Shown here: piece by piece, positions 27,022 through 36,200 of the stretch
Layout: each line of letters opens with the position of its first letter
Numbering within the stretch: the first letter of the stretch is position 1
Assembly: GCA_910585605.1 (NCBI GenBank)
Contig: CAJUFL010000010.1
Location: 1 to 64,000, forward strand
DNA from: an uncultured Lachnospiraceae bacterium
GTDB taxonomy: Bacteria; Bacillota; Clostridia; Lachnospirales; Lachnospiraceae
Direction of reading: 5' to 3'
DNA length: 64,000 nt
Program-made: the position numbers and the translations under genes
The notes under the pieces: model-generated
What the model saw: only the letters and a program-made list of their open reading frames with translations
The model's database searches: none
Told to the model about the DNA's origin: nothing

Positions 27022-29550
27022 ATGGGATTTTTTTCTGACGGATTTAAGGAGTTAAAGAAGGCAAGCGTGCCTCTTTACAAAGCTCCCAAATCCATACAGG
27101 AGACGATAGAGATTGAGAAAGTAGCAGTAAACGGAATCTTTGAGGTATCAAAGAACCGCTATTCCAAGTGCTATCGTTTCCACGATATCAACTATACTAC
27201 AACGAATGAGGAGGAGCAGATCGACATTTTTGAGAGATACTGCAAGTTCCTTAACAGCCTTGACTGTGCATTTAAGATTACGGTCAATAACAAAAATAAA
27301 GACATGGAAAAGCTCCGTGACTATATCCTTTTGGCTTATCAGGGTGATGGATATGATGAGTTTCGCAGGATTTATAACGACATCATTGAAGAAAAGATCC
27401 GTGAGGGCAGACAGGGAATTGAACAGGAGAGATACCTGACGATCACGATTGAGAGGAAGAATTTTGAGGAGGCAAAGGCACAGTTTGCAACGATTGAGGC
27501 TACTGTGCATAAGGCATTTTCGGAACTTGGCACGGACATCATTCCGCTTGACGGAAATGAGAGATTGAAAGTTCTTCATAACTTCTATCATCTTGGAGAG
27601 GAAGATACCTTTGATTTCGATATCAAGAATGCCGCAAAGGTCGGTGCGGATTTTCGCAATGACCTCTGTAATGGGATGCTCAAATATTTCCCGGAGCATA
27701 TCGAGGATGAGGGCAAATTTGTCCGGGCACTTTTTATCAAGAAGTATCCGAGTTCCCTATCTGACAGGTTTTTGAACGAGATCACATCTTTACCTGTTCA
27801 TTCGGTGACGAGCATTGATGTTGTGCCGATACCGAAGGATATGACAACAAAGGTGCTTCAGAAAAAGTATCTGGGAATTGAGTCGGATATCATCAAGCAG
27901 CAGAGGGTCAGGAATAAGAACAACGATTTTTCTTCGGAGATTTCCTATGCGAAAAGAATAGAGAAAAAGGAAATCGAGCAGATCATGGATGATGTGAGGG
28001 AGAATGACCAGTGTATGTTCTATGTGGCTGTCACAATTCTACTTGTGGCAGAGAACAAAGATGAGCTTGAAAGCATGACGGAATCTGTCGTCACGATTGG
28101 AAAGAGAAATTCCGTGACGATAGATACCCATTATCTCAAGCAGAGGGAAGCGTTAAACACGGCACTTCCCATCGGTGTGAGGCAGGTGGAGACCATGAGA
28201 ACGATGCTCACGCAGTCATTGGCGGTGCTTCTGCCTTTCAATGTACAGGAGTTAAATGATGAAGGCGGTAACTACTACGGAATCAATCAAATAAGCAAAA
28301 ATGTAAATGTAGGCAACAGAAAGAAGCTCTTGAACGGAAACGGATTTATCTTTGGCGTACCCGGTTCCGGCAAGAGCTTTTTTGCAAAGCAGGAAATGGG
28401 GAATGTGTTCCTGAATACGGGTGATGATGTGATCGTGATAGATCCGATGAATGAGTATTTTGACATCGCAAGGACTTTTGGCGGGGCTATCGTAAATCTC
28501 TCGGCATATACCAAGAACTATGTTAATCCGCTTGAAGCTGATTTATCACAGGTAAATGAAAAAGGAATCCGTGATGTGATCGCAGATAAGTCGGAGTTTA
28601 TGCTGGGGCTTTGCGACCAGCTTTTGGGTTCTGCTCTGAATCAGAAGCACCATTCCATTATCGACAGGTGTGTAAAAGACCTTTACTTTGATGCGTGGAG
28701 AAATCATAAAGTGCCGCTGATGAGTGATTTTTACCATATCTTAAAGTCACAGGCAGAGACCGAGGCACAGGAACTTGCCCTTTGTCTGGAGCTTTTTGTG
28801 GAGGGTTCGCTCAATATCTTTAACCACCATACAAATGTGGATGAGGACAACAGGCTTACCGTGTATGGGATTCAGGATCTTGGTTCTCAGCTTGCTCCGG
28901 TGGCAATGCTCGTGATGATGGAGGCAATTCAGTCAAGGATCATTGAAAACGGTCGGAAAGGCAGGGCGACATGGCTCTATATTGATGAGTGCCATGTGCT
29001 CCTTAACAGTGATTATAGTGCGACTTATTTGCAGCAGCTCTGGAAGAAAGTCAGAAAGCAGGGCGGACTCTGTACAGGCATCAGCCAGAATGTCACGGAT
29101 CTTTTGCAGAATTATATCGCAGCAACACTGATCTCTAACAGCGAGTTCGTGGCTCTTTTAAAGCAGAGTAATATCGACAGTGCGAAGCTTGCGGAGGTCA
29201 TCGGCGTGTCAGATGCACAATTAAGATTTGTCAGCAATTCTCCGAGTGGCACCGGTCTTATCAAGTGTGGTTCTGTGGTTATACCGTTTGACAATACCAT
29301 CGGGAAAGATACGGCATTTTATAAGCTTTACAATACGAATATCCACGAAAAGATTGCAGAGGGACTTATGGATAAGGCAGAGGAGATACAAAGTGGATTT
29401 GATGTCACTAATGAAGAGTCGGGAGCAGATACTTCCCTTATCCGAGAATATATCTCTACTTCCAGACAGAGAGATATTGTGTCAGATAAGCCTGAACAGG
29501 CTAAGGTCGAACAATCTGCGGAGAAGTATAATAGTTGGCTGATTTACTAA
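27022..29550 (+). CDS. virB4: VirB4-like conjugation ATPase
   Basis: This 842-aa protein powers assembly and transfer through the type IV secretion channel. It shows an N-terminal channel-contact domain, Walker A GVPGSGKSFFAKQEM (about 445) and Walker B ATWLYIDECHVLL (about 650), followed by the arginine-finger region KQGGLCTGISQN. ATG 27022 follows AAAGGA at 10 bases; ATG 26995 overlapping the PrgI stop would add 9 residues. The C-terminus is Glu/Ser-rich. This is the last gene of the core block before the structured intercistronic region. Confidence 0.92.
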   Translation: MGFFSDGFKELKKASVPLYKAPKSIQETIEIEKVAVNGIFEVSKNRYSKCYRFHDINYTTTNEEEQIDIFERYCKFLNSLDCAFKITVNNKNKDMEKLRDYILLAYQGDGYDEFRRIYNDIIEEKIREGRQGIEQERYLTITIERKNFEEAKAQFATIEATVHKAFSELGTDIIPLDGNERLKVLHNFYHLGEEDTFDFDIKNAAKVGADFRNDLCNGMLKYFPEHIEDEGKFVRALFIKKYPSSLSDRFLNEITSLPVHSVTSIDVVPIPKDMTTKVLQKKYLGIESDIIKQQRVRNKNNDFSSEISYAKRIEKKEIEQIMDDVRENDQCMFYVAVTILLVAENKDELESMTESVVTIGKRNSVTIDTHYLKQREALNTALPIGVRQVETMRTMLTQSLAVLLPFNVQELNDEGGNYYGINQISKNVNVGNRKKLLNGNGFIFGVPGSGKSFFAKQEMGNVFLNTGDDVIVIDPMNEYFDIARTFGGAIVNLSAYTKNYVNPLEADLSQVNEKGIRDVIADKSEFMLGLCDQLLGSALNQKHHSIIDRCVKDLYFDAWRNHKVPLMSDFYHILKSQAETEAQELALCLELFVEGSLNIFNHHTNVDEDNRLTVYGIQDLGSQLAPVAMLVMMEAIQSRIIENGRKGRATWLYIDECHVLLNSDYSATYLQQLWKKVRKQGGLCTGISQNVTDLLQNYIAATLISNSEFVALLKQSNIDSAKLAEVIGVSDAQLRFVSNSPSGTGLIKCGSVVIPFDNTIGKDTAFYKLYNTNIHEKIAEGLMDKAEEIQSGFDVTNEESGADTSLIREYISTSRQRDIVSDKPEQAKVEQSAEKYNSWLIY

Positions 29551-29558
29551 GGATGGTA

Positions 29559-29681
29559 GCGTGAAAAGTTTTTCTAATGCTCACAGCATGTGCTGTATCG
29601 CAAAGAAAAACTATATTTCACGCAGGAAAAAGTGCATAGAGCAGCACTTTTTCAAGATCATTTGAGCCGCATAAATGCGGC
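29559..29681 (+). other. Three consecutive intercistronic hairpins
   Basis: Hairpin 1 pairs GCGTGAAA(..)TTTTTCT with AGAAAAA(..)TTTCACGC (29559-29623) and has CAGCA/TGCTG inside. Hairpin 2 is AAAAAGTGC/GCACTTTTT (29627-29652). Hairpin 3 is GCCGCAT-AA-ATGCGGC (29666-29681), ending 2 bases before the GGAGG of the next gene. They probably process or protect the mRNA, or modulate expression of the hydrolase relative to VirB4. Confidence 0.75.
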
Positions 29682-29695
29682 ATGGAGGATTTTTC

Positions 29696-31615
29696 ATGAA
29701 GATTCGTAAGGTAGAAGAACAGCCCATGAAGCTTCATAGCAAGGACGGTCCGAAGCTTCGTATCAGGGCAAAGGGTAAGACAAGAACAGGCAGGATGATG
29801 GTTCGCAATGTAAGGAAATCTCCGTTTTCAGGACTAAAGCAAAAGGCGGAGTCTTCTAATGCTTCCATACAGGTAAAAAGACAGCAGCTTCATATCATGG
29901 GGCGGAAAGCCTTGAAAGAAGTGGACGGTGGAGAGGAGGTAGCTGAGAGCATAGATGTGGCAACAACATTTGCCTATCCTATGTCTTCGGCTGCATCTAA
30001 AGGGGCAAAGCTGCTCCGCAATAAAAAGAAGCGGAAGGATAAACAGTTAAAGGAAGATAAGTCTAAGGATAACAGGAGGAAGAGAGGTTTTTATGGACGC
30101 TCGGATTCTGATACGATAAATGCAAGGGAAGTCGAGCGACGAAAAGCCTCCATAAAGGCAAAAGAGTCGAATCTGAAAAAGAAGGATAGCAGAAAGAAGT
30201 CTGATTCAGGGAAAGGCTCATCCTCTAAAGGAAAGTCTAGAAGGGGCAGGATGATAGCCACTTTTATTGCCAATATGCGTTCTGGAGAGGAAGAAAAGAT
30301 TTCATTTGCACAGGCAGCCAAACAGACGGTGAAAAGGGAACTTGCCATACTGATAAAGAAGATTATAGCAACGGTGCTTCCGGGATTTCTTGGTCTTTTT
30401 TCGGTCATCGCTTTATGTGGGATAGCCGTGGTAGCGGTGCTTGCCATCATATACAATTCTCCTTTTGCGATATTTTTTCCTCTGCCTGACAGTGGAACGG
30501 AAGATCCGAGGACGGTGCTTGTGGGCTATTATCAGGAATTTAATGAGAAGATTTTTGATATGGAGGAGAGTGGTGAGACAGTCGTTTACAAAAACTCGGA
30601 GGACGGTGTTCCGGTGTCGAATTTCAATGATACCCTGATGGTCTATATGCTTCTGTATGGAGACGGCAGAGCAGGGTATGTCATGGACGAGGAGGGCAAG
30701 AAGAATCTCAAAAAGGTCTTTGACGAGATGAATTATATTGATGCGGCGAGCAGTGCTGTGGAGATGGATGTCGGGGATTCGCTCGGAAAAGTCTGGGTGA
30801 CAGCCTACTGTCCATGCTCCATATGCTGCGGTCCTTATGCAAACGGAATCACGGCATCGGGCAAGACGGCGAGGGCAAAACATACGATTGCGGTGGATGC
30901 TTATAATCCCATCGTGCCGATGGGTACAAAAGTTGTGATTGATGGCACGGTCTATACAGTGGAGGATACGGGAGACCTTAACCACTATGGCAATGACTTT
31001 GATATCTTCTATGCAAAGCATGAGCAGACAAGCCAGTGGGGACGCAGGCATGTGGAAGCATATATCGCAGGGGGAAATACCAATAAAGTTCAGGTGACAT
31101 CATCAAGCACGACAGTCCATAACCTTACTTATAAGGATTACATGGAGAAGAATACTTTGACAGAGGATCAAAAAGATGTGCTGGAACAGTTGATGAGCGC
31201 AGATACTACTGCTCTCTATGGTTCAGGCACTATAGGAGCACAGGTTGCACAGATGGCTATGACGAAAGTTGGCTGTGGATATAGTCAGGACAAGCGTATG
31301 CAGGAGGGCTGGTATGACTGCAGCTCTTTAGTGTATCGCCTGTATAAGGAGGCTGGGCTGGTTCTTAGCGGAACAGCAGCCGAACAGGGTGAGGATTGTT
31401 ACAAAAAAGCACAGATCATCAACAAAAAGGACTTAAAGCCCGGAGACCTTATATTCTATTCGTATGAGGAAAACGGTCGGTTCCGTAATATTTCTCATGT
31501 GGCAATTTATGTGGGTGACGGAAAGATGGTCCATGCGGCGAATACAAGCAGGGGAGTAGTATTAGATCTGCTCAGGACTGGGAGTGTGGTGTTTTATGCG
31601 AGACCGTACAGATAA
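29696..31615 (+). CDS. VirB1-like cell-wall hydrolase: 3D domain plus NlpC/P60
   Basis: This 639-aa protein opens peptidoglycan for the conjugation channel. The N-terminal 220 residues are extremely Lys/Arg/Ser-rich and presumably cytoplasmic, followed by one membrane helix (about 225-252). Outside are a 3D domain (WVTAYCPCSICCGPYANG..., about 366-450, with the VEDTGDL Asp) and an NlpC/P60 domain (about 515-639) with catalytic Cys in WYDCSSL and His in NISHVAIYVGDG. ATG 29696 follows GGAGG. A hydrolase after VirB4 is standard. The long basic cytoplasmic tail is unusual and may contact DNA or the coupling complex. Confidence 0.88.
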   Translation: MKIRKVEEQPMKLHSKDGPKLRIRAKGKTRTGRMMVRNVRKSPFSGLKQKAESSNASIQVKRQQLHIMGRKALKEVDGGEEVAESIDVATTFAYPMSSAASKGAKLLRNKKKRKDKQLKEDKSKDNRRKRGFYGRSDSDTINAREVERRKASIKAKESNLKKKDSRKKSDSGKGSSSKGKSRRGRMIATFIANMRSGEEEKISFAQAAKQTVKRELAILIKKIIATVLPGFLGLFSVIALCGIAVVAVLAIIYNSPFAIFFPLPDSGTEDPRTVLVGYYQEFNEKIFDMEESGETVVYKNSEDGVPVSNFNDTLMVYMLLYGDGRAGYVMDEEGKKNLKKVFDEMNYIDAASSAVEMDVGDSLGKVWVTAYCPCSICCGPYANGITASGKTARAKHTIAVDAYNPIVPMGTKVVIDGTVYTVEDTGDLNHYGNDFDIFYAKHEQTSQWGRRHVEAYIAGGNTNKVQVTSSSTTVHNLTYKDYMEKNTLTEDQKDVLEQLMSADTTALYGSGTIGAQVAQMAMTKVGCGYSQDKRMQEGWYDCSSLVYRLYKEAGLVLSGTAAEQGEDCYKKAQIINKKDLKPGDLIFYSYEENGRFRNISHVAIYVGDGKMVHAANTSRGVVLDLLRTGSVVFYARPYR

Positions 31616-31618
31616 AAG

Positions 31619-31645
31619 AGCCGTAGCATTTCCGGCTACGGCTTA
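31619..31645. terminator. Bidirectional terminator between hydrolase and abi gene
   Basis: AGCCGTAGC (31619-31627) pairs with GCTACGGCT (31635-31643). It separates the two convergent genes and overlaps the end of the abi frame. Confidence 0.65.
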
Positions 31646-32577
31646 TATCTCAATATCGTATTCCATGTAGAGTGAAATCCCATGCTGTCTAAAAGTTTTG
31701 AAGTGTTATCTTCGAATGATTTCTTCCGGTATGAGGAGATTATAGTTCTAAGTCCATTGTAGAACTGCTTAAAGTCATCTTTTGGAAGAAGATATCTCAG
31801 TGCAATGACAATCGCAAACAGATCATTCTTTCCAACGGAATAATTGGAACCGGTTTTAGGTACACCCAGTTTTTTATGTAACACGGTATCGGGAATGTCT
31901 GTATGGCTATGATATAAAAATAGTCGTTCGTTATGTGCACAGACATTTCTGAAATCAGTGATCACTTTGAGATGCTGTCGTAGTTCGCGTTCATTAACTG
32001 CTTCATAACAGTGGCTGATCTTTGACTGGACATCACTTTGCATATAGGAGTACATCTTTGATATCTGACCTATGGTGAGTGTGTTCACGACAGCCCATAA
32101 AGGCACATTTTGATATTTTCTCCGTTGGTAAAGGATATAGTCGTGAGCCGAACTGCTATTGGCATTGTATGTAAGGATCTGAACCAGCTTGTTTATTCCT
32201 CCCATGTTACGTCTGGAATAGTTATAGTGGTTCGGATTTAGATAATCATTTTGGCTGGATGAATACTTGTCACAAAAATAATAGGATATCTGCGAGCGAA
32301 TCCTCTGCTCAATATGGCAGATATACTTAAAAACCAAAAGACGGAGTTCTTCATCAAAGTCATATAGATTAACGATGTCTTCAAAGGTGGTACCGGACAG
32401 ATAAGTACGTGTTGTGTAATCGTAAAAGATGGACTTGTAACCGTCAATAAGGGCGTAATACCGTATTTCCTTTAACTTTTCCTCAGCAAAAGAAAGATTG
32501 CTTATAGTCAATCCTTTTTTTGTGATCAGATTATTGATTTGATCCTGATAGTTCAGGAAGGGCTTAAGTTTGGGCAT
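31636..32577 (-). CDS. Abi_2-family abortive infection protein (AbiD/AbiF-like)
   Basis: This 313-aa protein is of the Abi_2 family. It starts with the KPFLNYQDQINNLI pattern, then has LRLLVFKYICHIEQRIRSQISYYFCDKY (core RSQISYYF, about 95-105). A conserved DFRNVCAHNERLF (R...AHN.R, about 220-230) follows and is typical of the HEPN-like active centre of this family. Abi_2 proteins stop phage growth by killing or arresting the infected cell. I begin at ATG 32577 (AAAGGAA, 8 bases). It is the only minus-strand gene in the conjugation region, with its own promoter and a hairpin RNA upstream, which points to separate acquisition as defence cargo. Confidence 0.85.
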   Translation of the reverse strand: MPKLKPFLNYQDQINNLITKKGLTISNLSFAEEKLKEIRYYALIDGYKSIFYDYTTRTYLSGTTFEDIVNLYDFDEELRLLVFKYICHIEQRIRSQISYYFCDKYSSSQNDYLNPNHYNYSRRNMGGINKLVQILTYNANSSSAHDYILYQRRKYQNVPLWAVVNTLTIGQISKMYSYMQSDVQSKISHCYEAVNERELRQHLKVITDFRNVCAHNERLFLYHSHTDIPDTVLHKKLGVPKTGSNYSVGKNDLFAIVIALRYLLPKDDFKQFYNGLRTIISSYRKKSFEDNTSKLLDSMGFHSTWNTILRYKP

Positions 32578-32594
32578 ATACAGTATTCCTTTCA

Positions 32595-32665
32595 AAAAAG
32601 AAGAGAGGACCCACAGATCCTCCCTCCGGTCACAGTCCTCTCGAGTATCTGCAACCTATCACTGC
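32595..32665 (-). ncRNA. Small RNA / attenuator leader of the abi gene
   Basis: A transcript from the promoter at 32671-32699 would run about 70 nt and end in GAGAGGAC (RNA side 32642-32635) paired with GTCCTCTC (32610-32603), followed by TTCTTTTTT: a classic intrinsic terminator. The abi start codon lies only 26 bases further, so read-through would be required. The layout matches RNA antitoxin plus toxin arrangements, and an AbiF-associated RNA motif has been described; identity is not proven here. Confidence 0.6.
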
Positions 32666-32670
32666 TCTTT

Positions 32671-32699
32671 ATCTTATCACAGAATAAAGAGAATGACAA
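32671..32699 (-). promoter_or_regulatory. Promoter of the abi leader RNA
   Basis: On the minus strand TTGTCA (32694-32699) and TAAGAT (32671-32676) are separated by exactly 17 bases. Confidence 0.7.
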
Positions 32700-32750
32700 T
32701 AGTTATTTTAAGTATTTTCATAATTTTTTATGCAAAGGAGAGTGACATTT

Positions 32751-33269
32751 ATGAGTGTAACAGTAAGTGATCTGGTGGTTTACCGCTACGAGAAACAGCC
32801 ATCCGACTTCAAAGTCGGTGAGCTGCTTCACAACTTTAACGGCAATGATTACCGTGTGATGGAGGATTATGGCAAGGGGAATCTTCTCCTGATGCAGATG
32901 AATACGGGGATGTTTGTGGTCGGGGAGAGCGTCGATGCATACAAAAGATATCCGAAAGAGGAAGCACCGACGGAGAAAAATATGCAGACGGGCATCGAGT
33001 GGGGAAGCGGTGTTTATCTGGGAAATGACATATCTTCCATAGATTTTAAGAAGCTCCGTGACGAATACGGGGCACCACCGGAACCAAACGAGCGGGGAGA
33101 GTATGAGATTGAGATCAATGAAACGCTGTCGCATACAGAGACAGTCAAGGCTGATTCATACTATGAGGCTCTTGATGAGGTAAAAGACAGATATGACAGG
33201 AGTGAGATCGTACTGGATGCGGAATCTTTCGCAGGCGTGGATTTTGCTCCAAAGAATAGAAGCAGGTAA
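32751..33269 (+). CDS. DpnD/PcfM-like protein
   Basis: This 172-aa protein has a C-terminal part (about 120-172) with the DpnD/PcfM pattern: YEIEINETLSHTETVKADSYYEALDEV and a final D.ESF.GVDF. The N-terminal part holds a GNDYRVMEDYGKGNLLLMQ strand region typical of proteins that precede the large methylase-helicase in these elements. AAAGGAG precedes the start. It is followed after 15 bases by the 2416-aa gene, so they are co-transcribed. The function is unknown. Confidence 0.7.
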   Translation: MSVTVSDLVVYRYEKQPSDFKVGELLHNFNGNDYRVMEDYGKGNLLLMQMNTGMFVVGESVDAYKRYPKEEAPTEKNMQTGIEWGSGVYLGNDISSIDFKKLRDEYGAPPEPNERGEYEIEINETLSHTETVKADSYYEALDEVKDRYDRSEIVLDAESFAGVDFAPKNRSR

Positions 33270-33284
33270 AGGAGGAGATTTTCA

Positions 33285-36200
33285 ATGAGTGTTGATTATA
33301 AATGCAGACAGATTTATAACGATGTGATCCACGATGTCACGAAGACAGAGGAAACATGGAAGAGTGTGCTTTCCCTTTGTGGCAGGATATACCGTTATGA
33401 ATTTGATAATGTTCTCATGGTCTATGCACAGAGACCAAAGTCCACTCTCATTGCTGATTACGACACATGGAAAAAGGTTGACCGTTATGTGAAGCGTGGA
33501 AGCAAGGGAATTGCCATATATCCATCAAGGGCACTTTCTCCGTACTGCCGGTATGTCTTTGATATTTCTGATACAGGCGGCAGGAATGTGAATCTCACAT
33601 GGAGTCTTGATGGGGACAATCTGACAGACTATGCGAAAAGGCTTGCCGGGGAGGGGAGTATCAACCTTACAGGTAATGAGTCCCTTGGTGAGCTGAAAAA
33701 TAAAATCTGGGACTTTACAAAGTCAGAGATCCGTGGTATATTAAAAGAAACACACGCAATGCGTGTAAATGTATTAGCAGATAAGTTAGGGCATCAGATT
33801 ATCAGTGGAATGCAGGACATTAGGGATGATGGTCTGCAGATCATTGAGAGGAGCATTTTCTATGTAGTCGCAGGACGGTGTGGTTTTGACCAGCCAAAAG
33901 GAGAAGACAGATTAAGCACGATTACACAGATTGTTAAGGAAGATATGATTTTTGAGCTTGGCAGTCTGGTCAGCGATGTGTCCTGTGAAGTATTAAGGAA
34001 TATCAGCTGCAGCATAAAGGCAGTCGAGCGTGAAAGGAGGATGTCGTATGAGCGTGGCACTACAGTACAAAGAGGGAGCAGACGGGATGCTGTATCCGAA
34101 CATCGTGATGGAGAAGGAGAATCTGTCACAGATCGGGAAGTACGGTCTGATGGCGATGGATTATCTGAAAGAGAACCATTACGAGAGGTATCTGTCTCTG
34201 GCGAGATTCGGGAGACTGACGGAGGTTCTGGCACCGGTGAACGAGGAAGCGTACCGGATGGAGGATCAGATGATGGAGCAGTATCTGAAATCCCACACGG
34301 CGAAAAATCCGGCGGACACGATGGAGATGTGGAAGATCAGAGAGCAGGGAATGAGACAGATACAGGAGATCATCGTCCACGATCTGATCAACAAGTATCA
34401 TTAGATAGCGGTGATTCAAAAAAAGAGAATAATCCGCTTGTATCATCTGACGATACACAGGGAGAATATCATCAGATATCCTTTATGGATATGATGGAAT
34501 CACCTGATAATGAATTTGACAGGGAACTGAAAGAATTAGAGAACTTCGGAGAAGAAAGAGGAGCTGATACGGCTTCTCTTTTTTCGCATATGGAGTCCGT
34601 TCTTTCAGAGCAGGAAAAAGAGGACTTAAAGGCTGGCAAATACACCTACCTGAATCCAAAGAAAGAGCCTGTGCCGGAGGAGTACATCAAAACAGTGGTG
34701 CTCCGTGGCACAGGCTTTGTGGGAGGGAAGAAGCGTGTCTGTCAGATCATGCAGTCTGAGTTTGTGAAGTCCGAGCGTGTCAAAAAGATCAAGGCAGAGT
34801 ATGGCACGGGCGGTGCAGGCTGGCCTCTGGAAGGGTACGGACTGCACGGCTATGATACTTTTCAGGCAAAGGGAATCCGCTTTCAGTGGCGTGATGAAGA
34901 GGGTGAGAAAGAGGGATATGCGAACTGGAATACCATAGAGCAGGTGATTTCCGCACTTGTCCTGACAGGAGAATACTACACACCAGAGCATGAATTTGTG
35001 GATGCTGAACCTCCAAAAGACCTGCCGGAGAGTGAGGATATCATTGATGCAGACTATGTAGAGATGGATGCCTATGACGAGGAAGTGGATTCTTTCAGTG
35101 AGGGAATCGCTAATGATTCCATCGAAGAACTGGATGAGTTTGCAATTCCTGATGAAGTCGGTGATATGGGTATTCCCGACAGCAAGCGTGCTTCCGACGA
35201 ACAAAATGAGGACACATGGTATGGCATGACACCGGGGGAGCTTGCGAGGGAAGACGAGCTTGTAACTTTCGCTGAGTATGGCAGGGAGTTCATGGATGAG
35301 GAATCCTACAATGCAAACTTCCATATGTCCCCGTTCGCTACGCAGTCAGCAGGCATGATGACCAGATATGACTGGAACATCAAGGCACTTCGCACATTGA
35401 AGCAGATTCAGGGTGAGAACCGTGCAGCCACGCACGAAGAACAGGAGATTTTGTCGAAGTATGTCGGCTGGGGCGGACTTTCACAGGCATTTGATGCGAA
35501 TAATGAGAACTGGAAGGAAGAGTATGGTGAGCTAAAGGAACTCCTTACACCGGAGGAGTATGAGGCGGCTAGGGCAACGGTGAACAATGCCTTTTATACA
35601 CCTTCCATTGTGACTAGTGCCATAGGAAATGCCCTTGTGCAGTTTGGCTTTAAGGATGGCAATGTCCTGGAACCGTCATTAGGTGTCGGGAACTTCTTTG
35701 GATGTCTGCCGGATTCCATGTCACAGGCAAAGCTGTTCGGTGTGGAGATAGATCCGGTATCTGCTGAGATTGCAAGGCTTCTTTACCCATCGGCAAAGAT
35801 TGAGATCAAAGGCTTTGAGGAGACCACATATCCCGACAACTTTTTTGATGCAGTCATCGGGAATGTGCCGTTTGGCGATTATAAAGTGTTTGACCCGAAG
35901 TATAACAAGTTAAATTTCAAGATTCACGACTATTTTCTTGCAAAGAGCATCGATCAGGTGAGACCGGGCGGTATCGTGGCGGTCATTACAACAAAGGGGA
36001 CACTTGATAAGAAGAATAATTCCATAAGGAAGTATATCGCAGAGAGGGCAGAACTTTTGGGGGCAGTCAGGCTTCCGGATTCTACTTTTTCCGGCAATGC
36101 GGGTACAGAGGTCACAAGTGATATCCTGTTCTTTCAGAAGAGGGAAAGGAAGATCACGATAGAGCCTGACTGGATCCATCTCGACTTTTCAGAGGATGGA

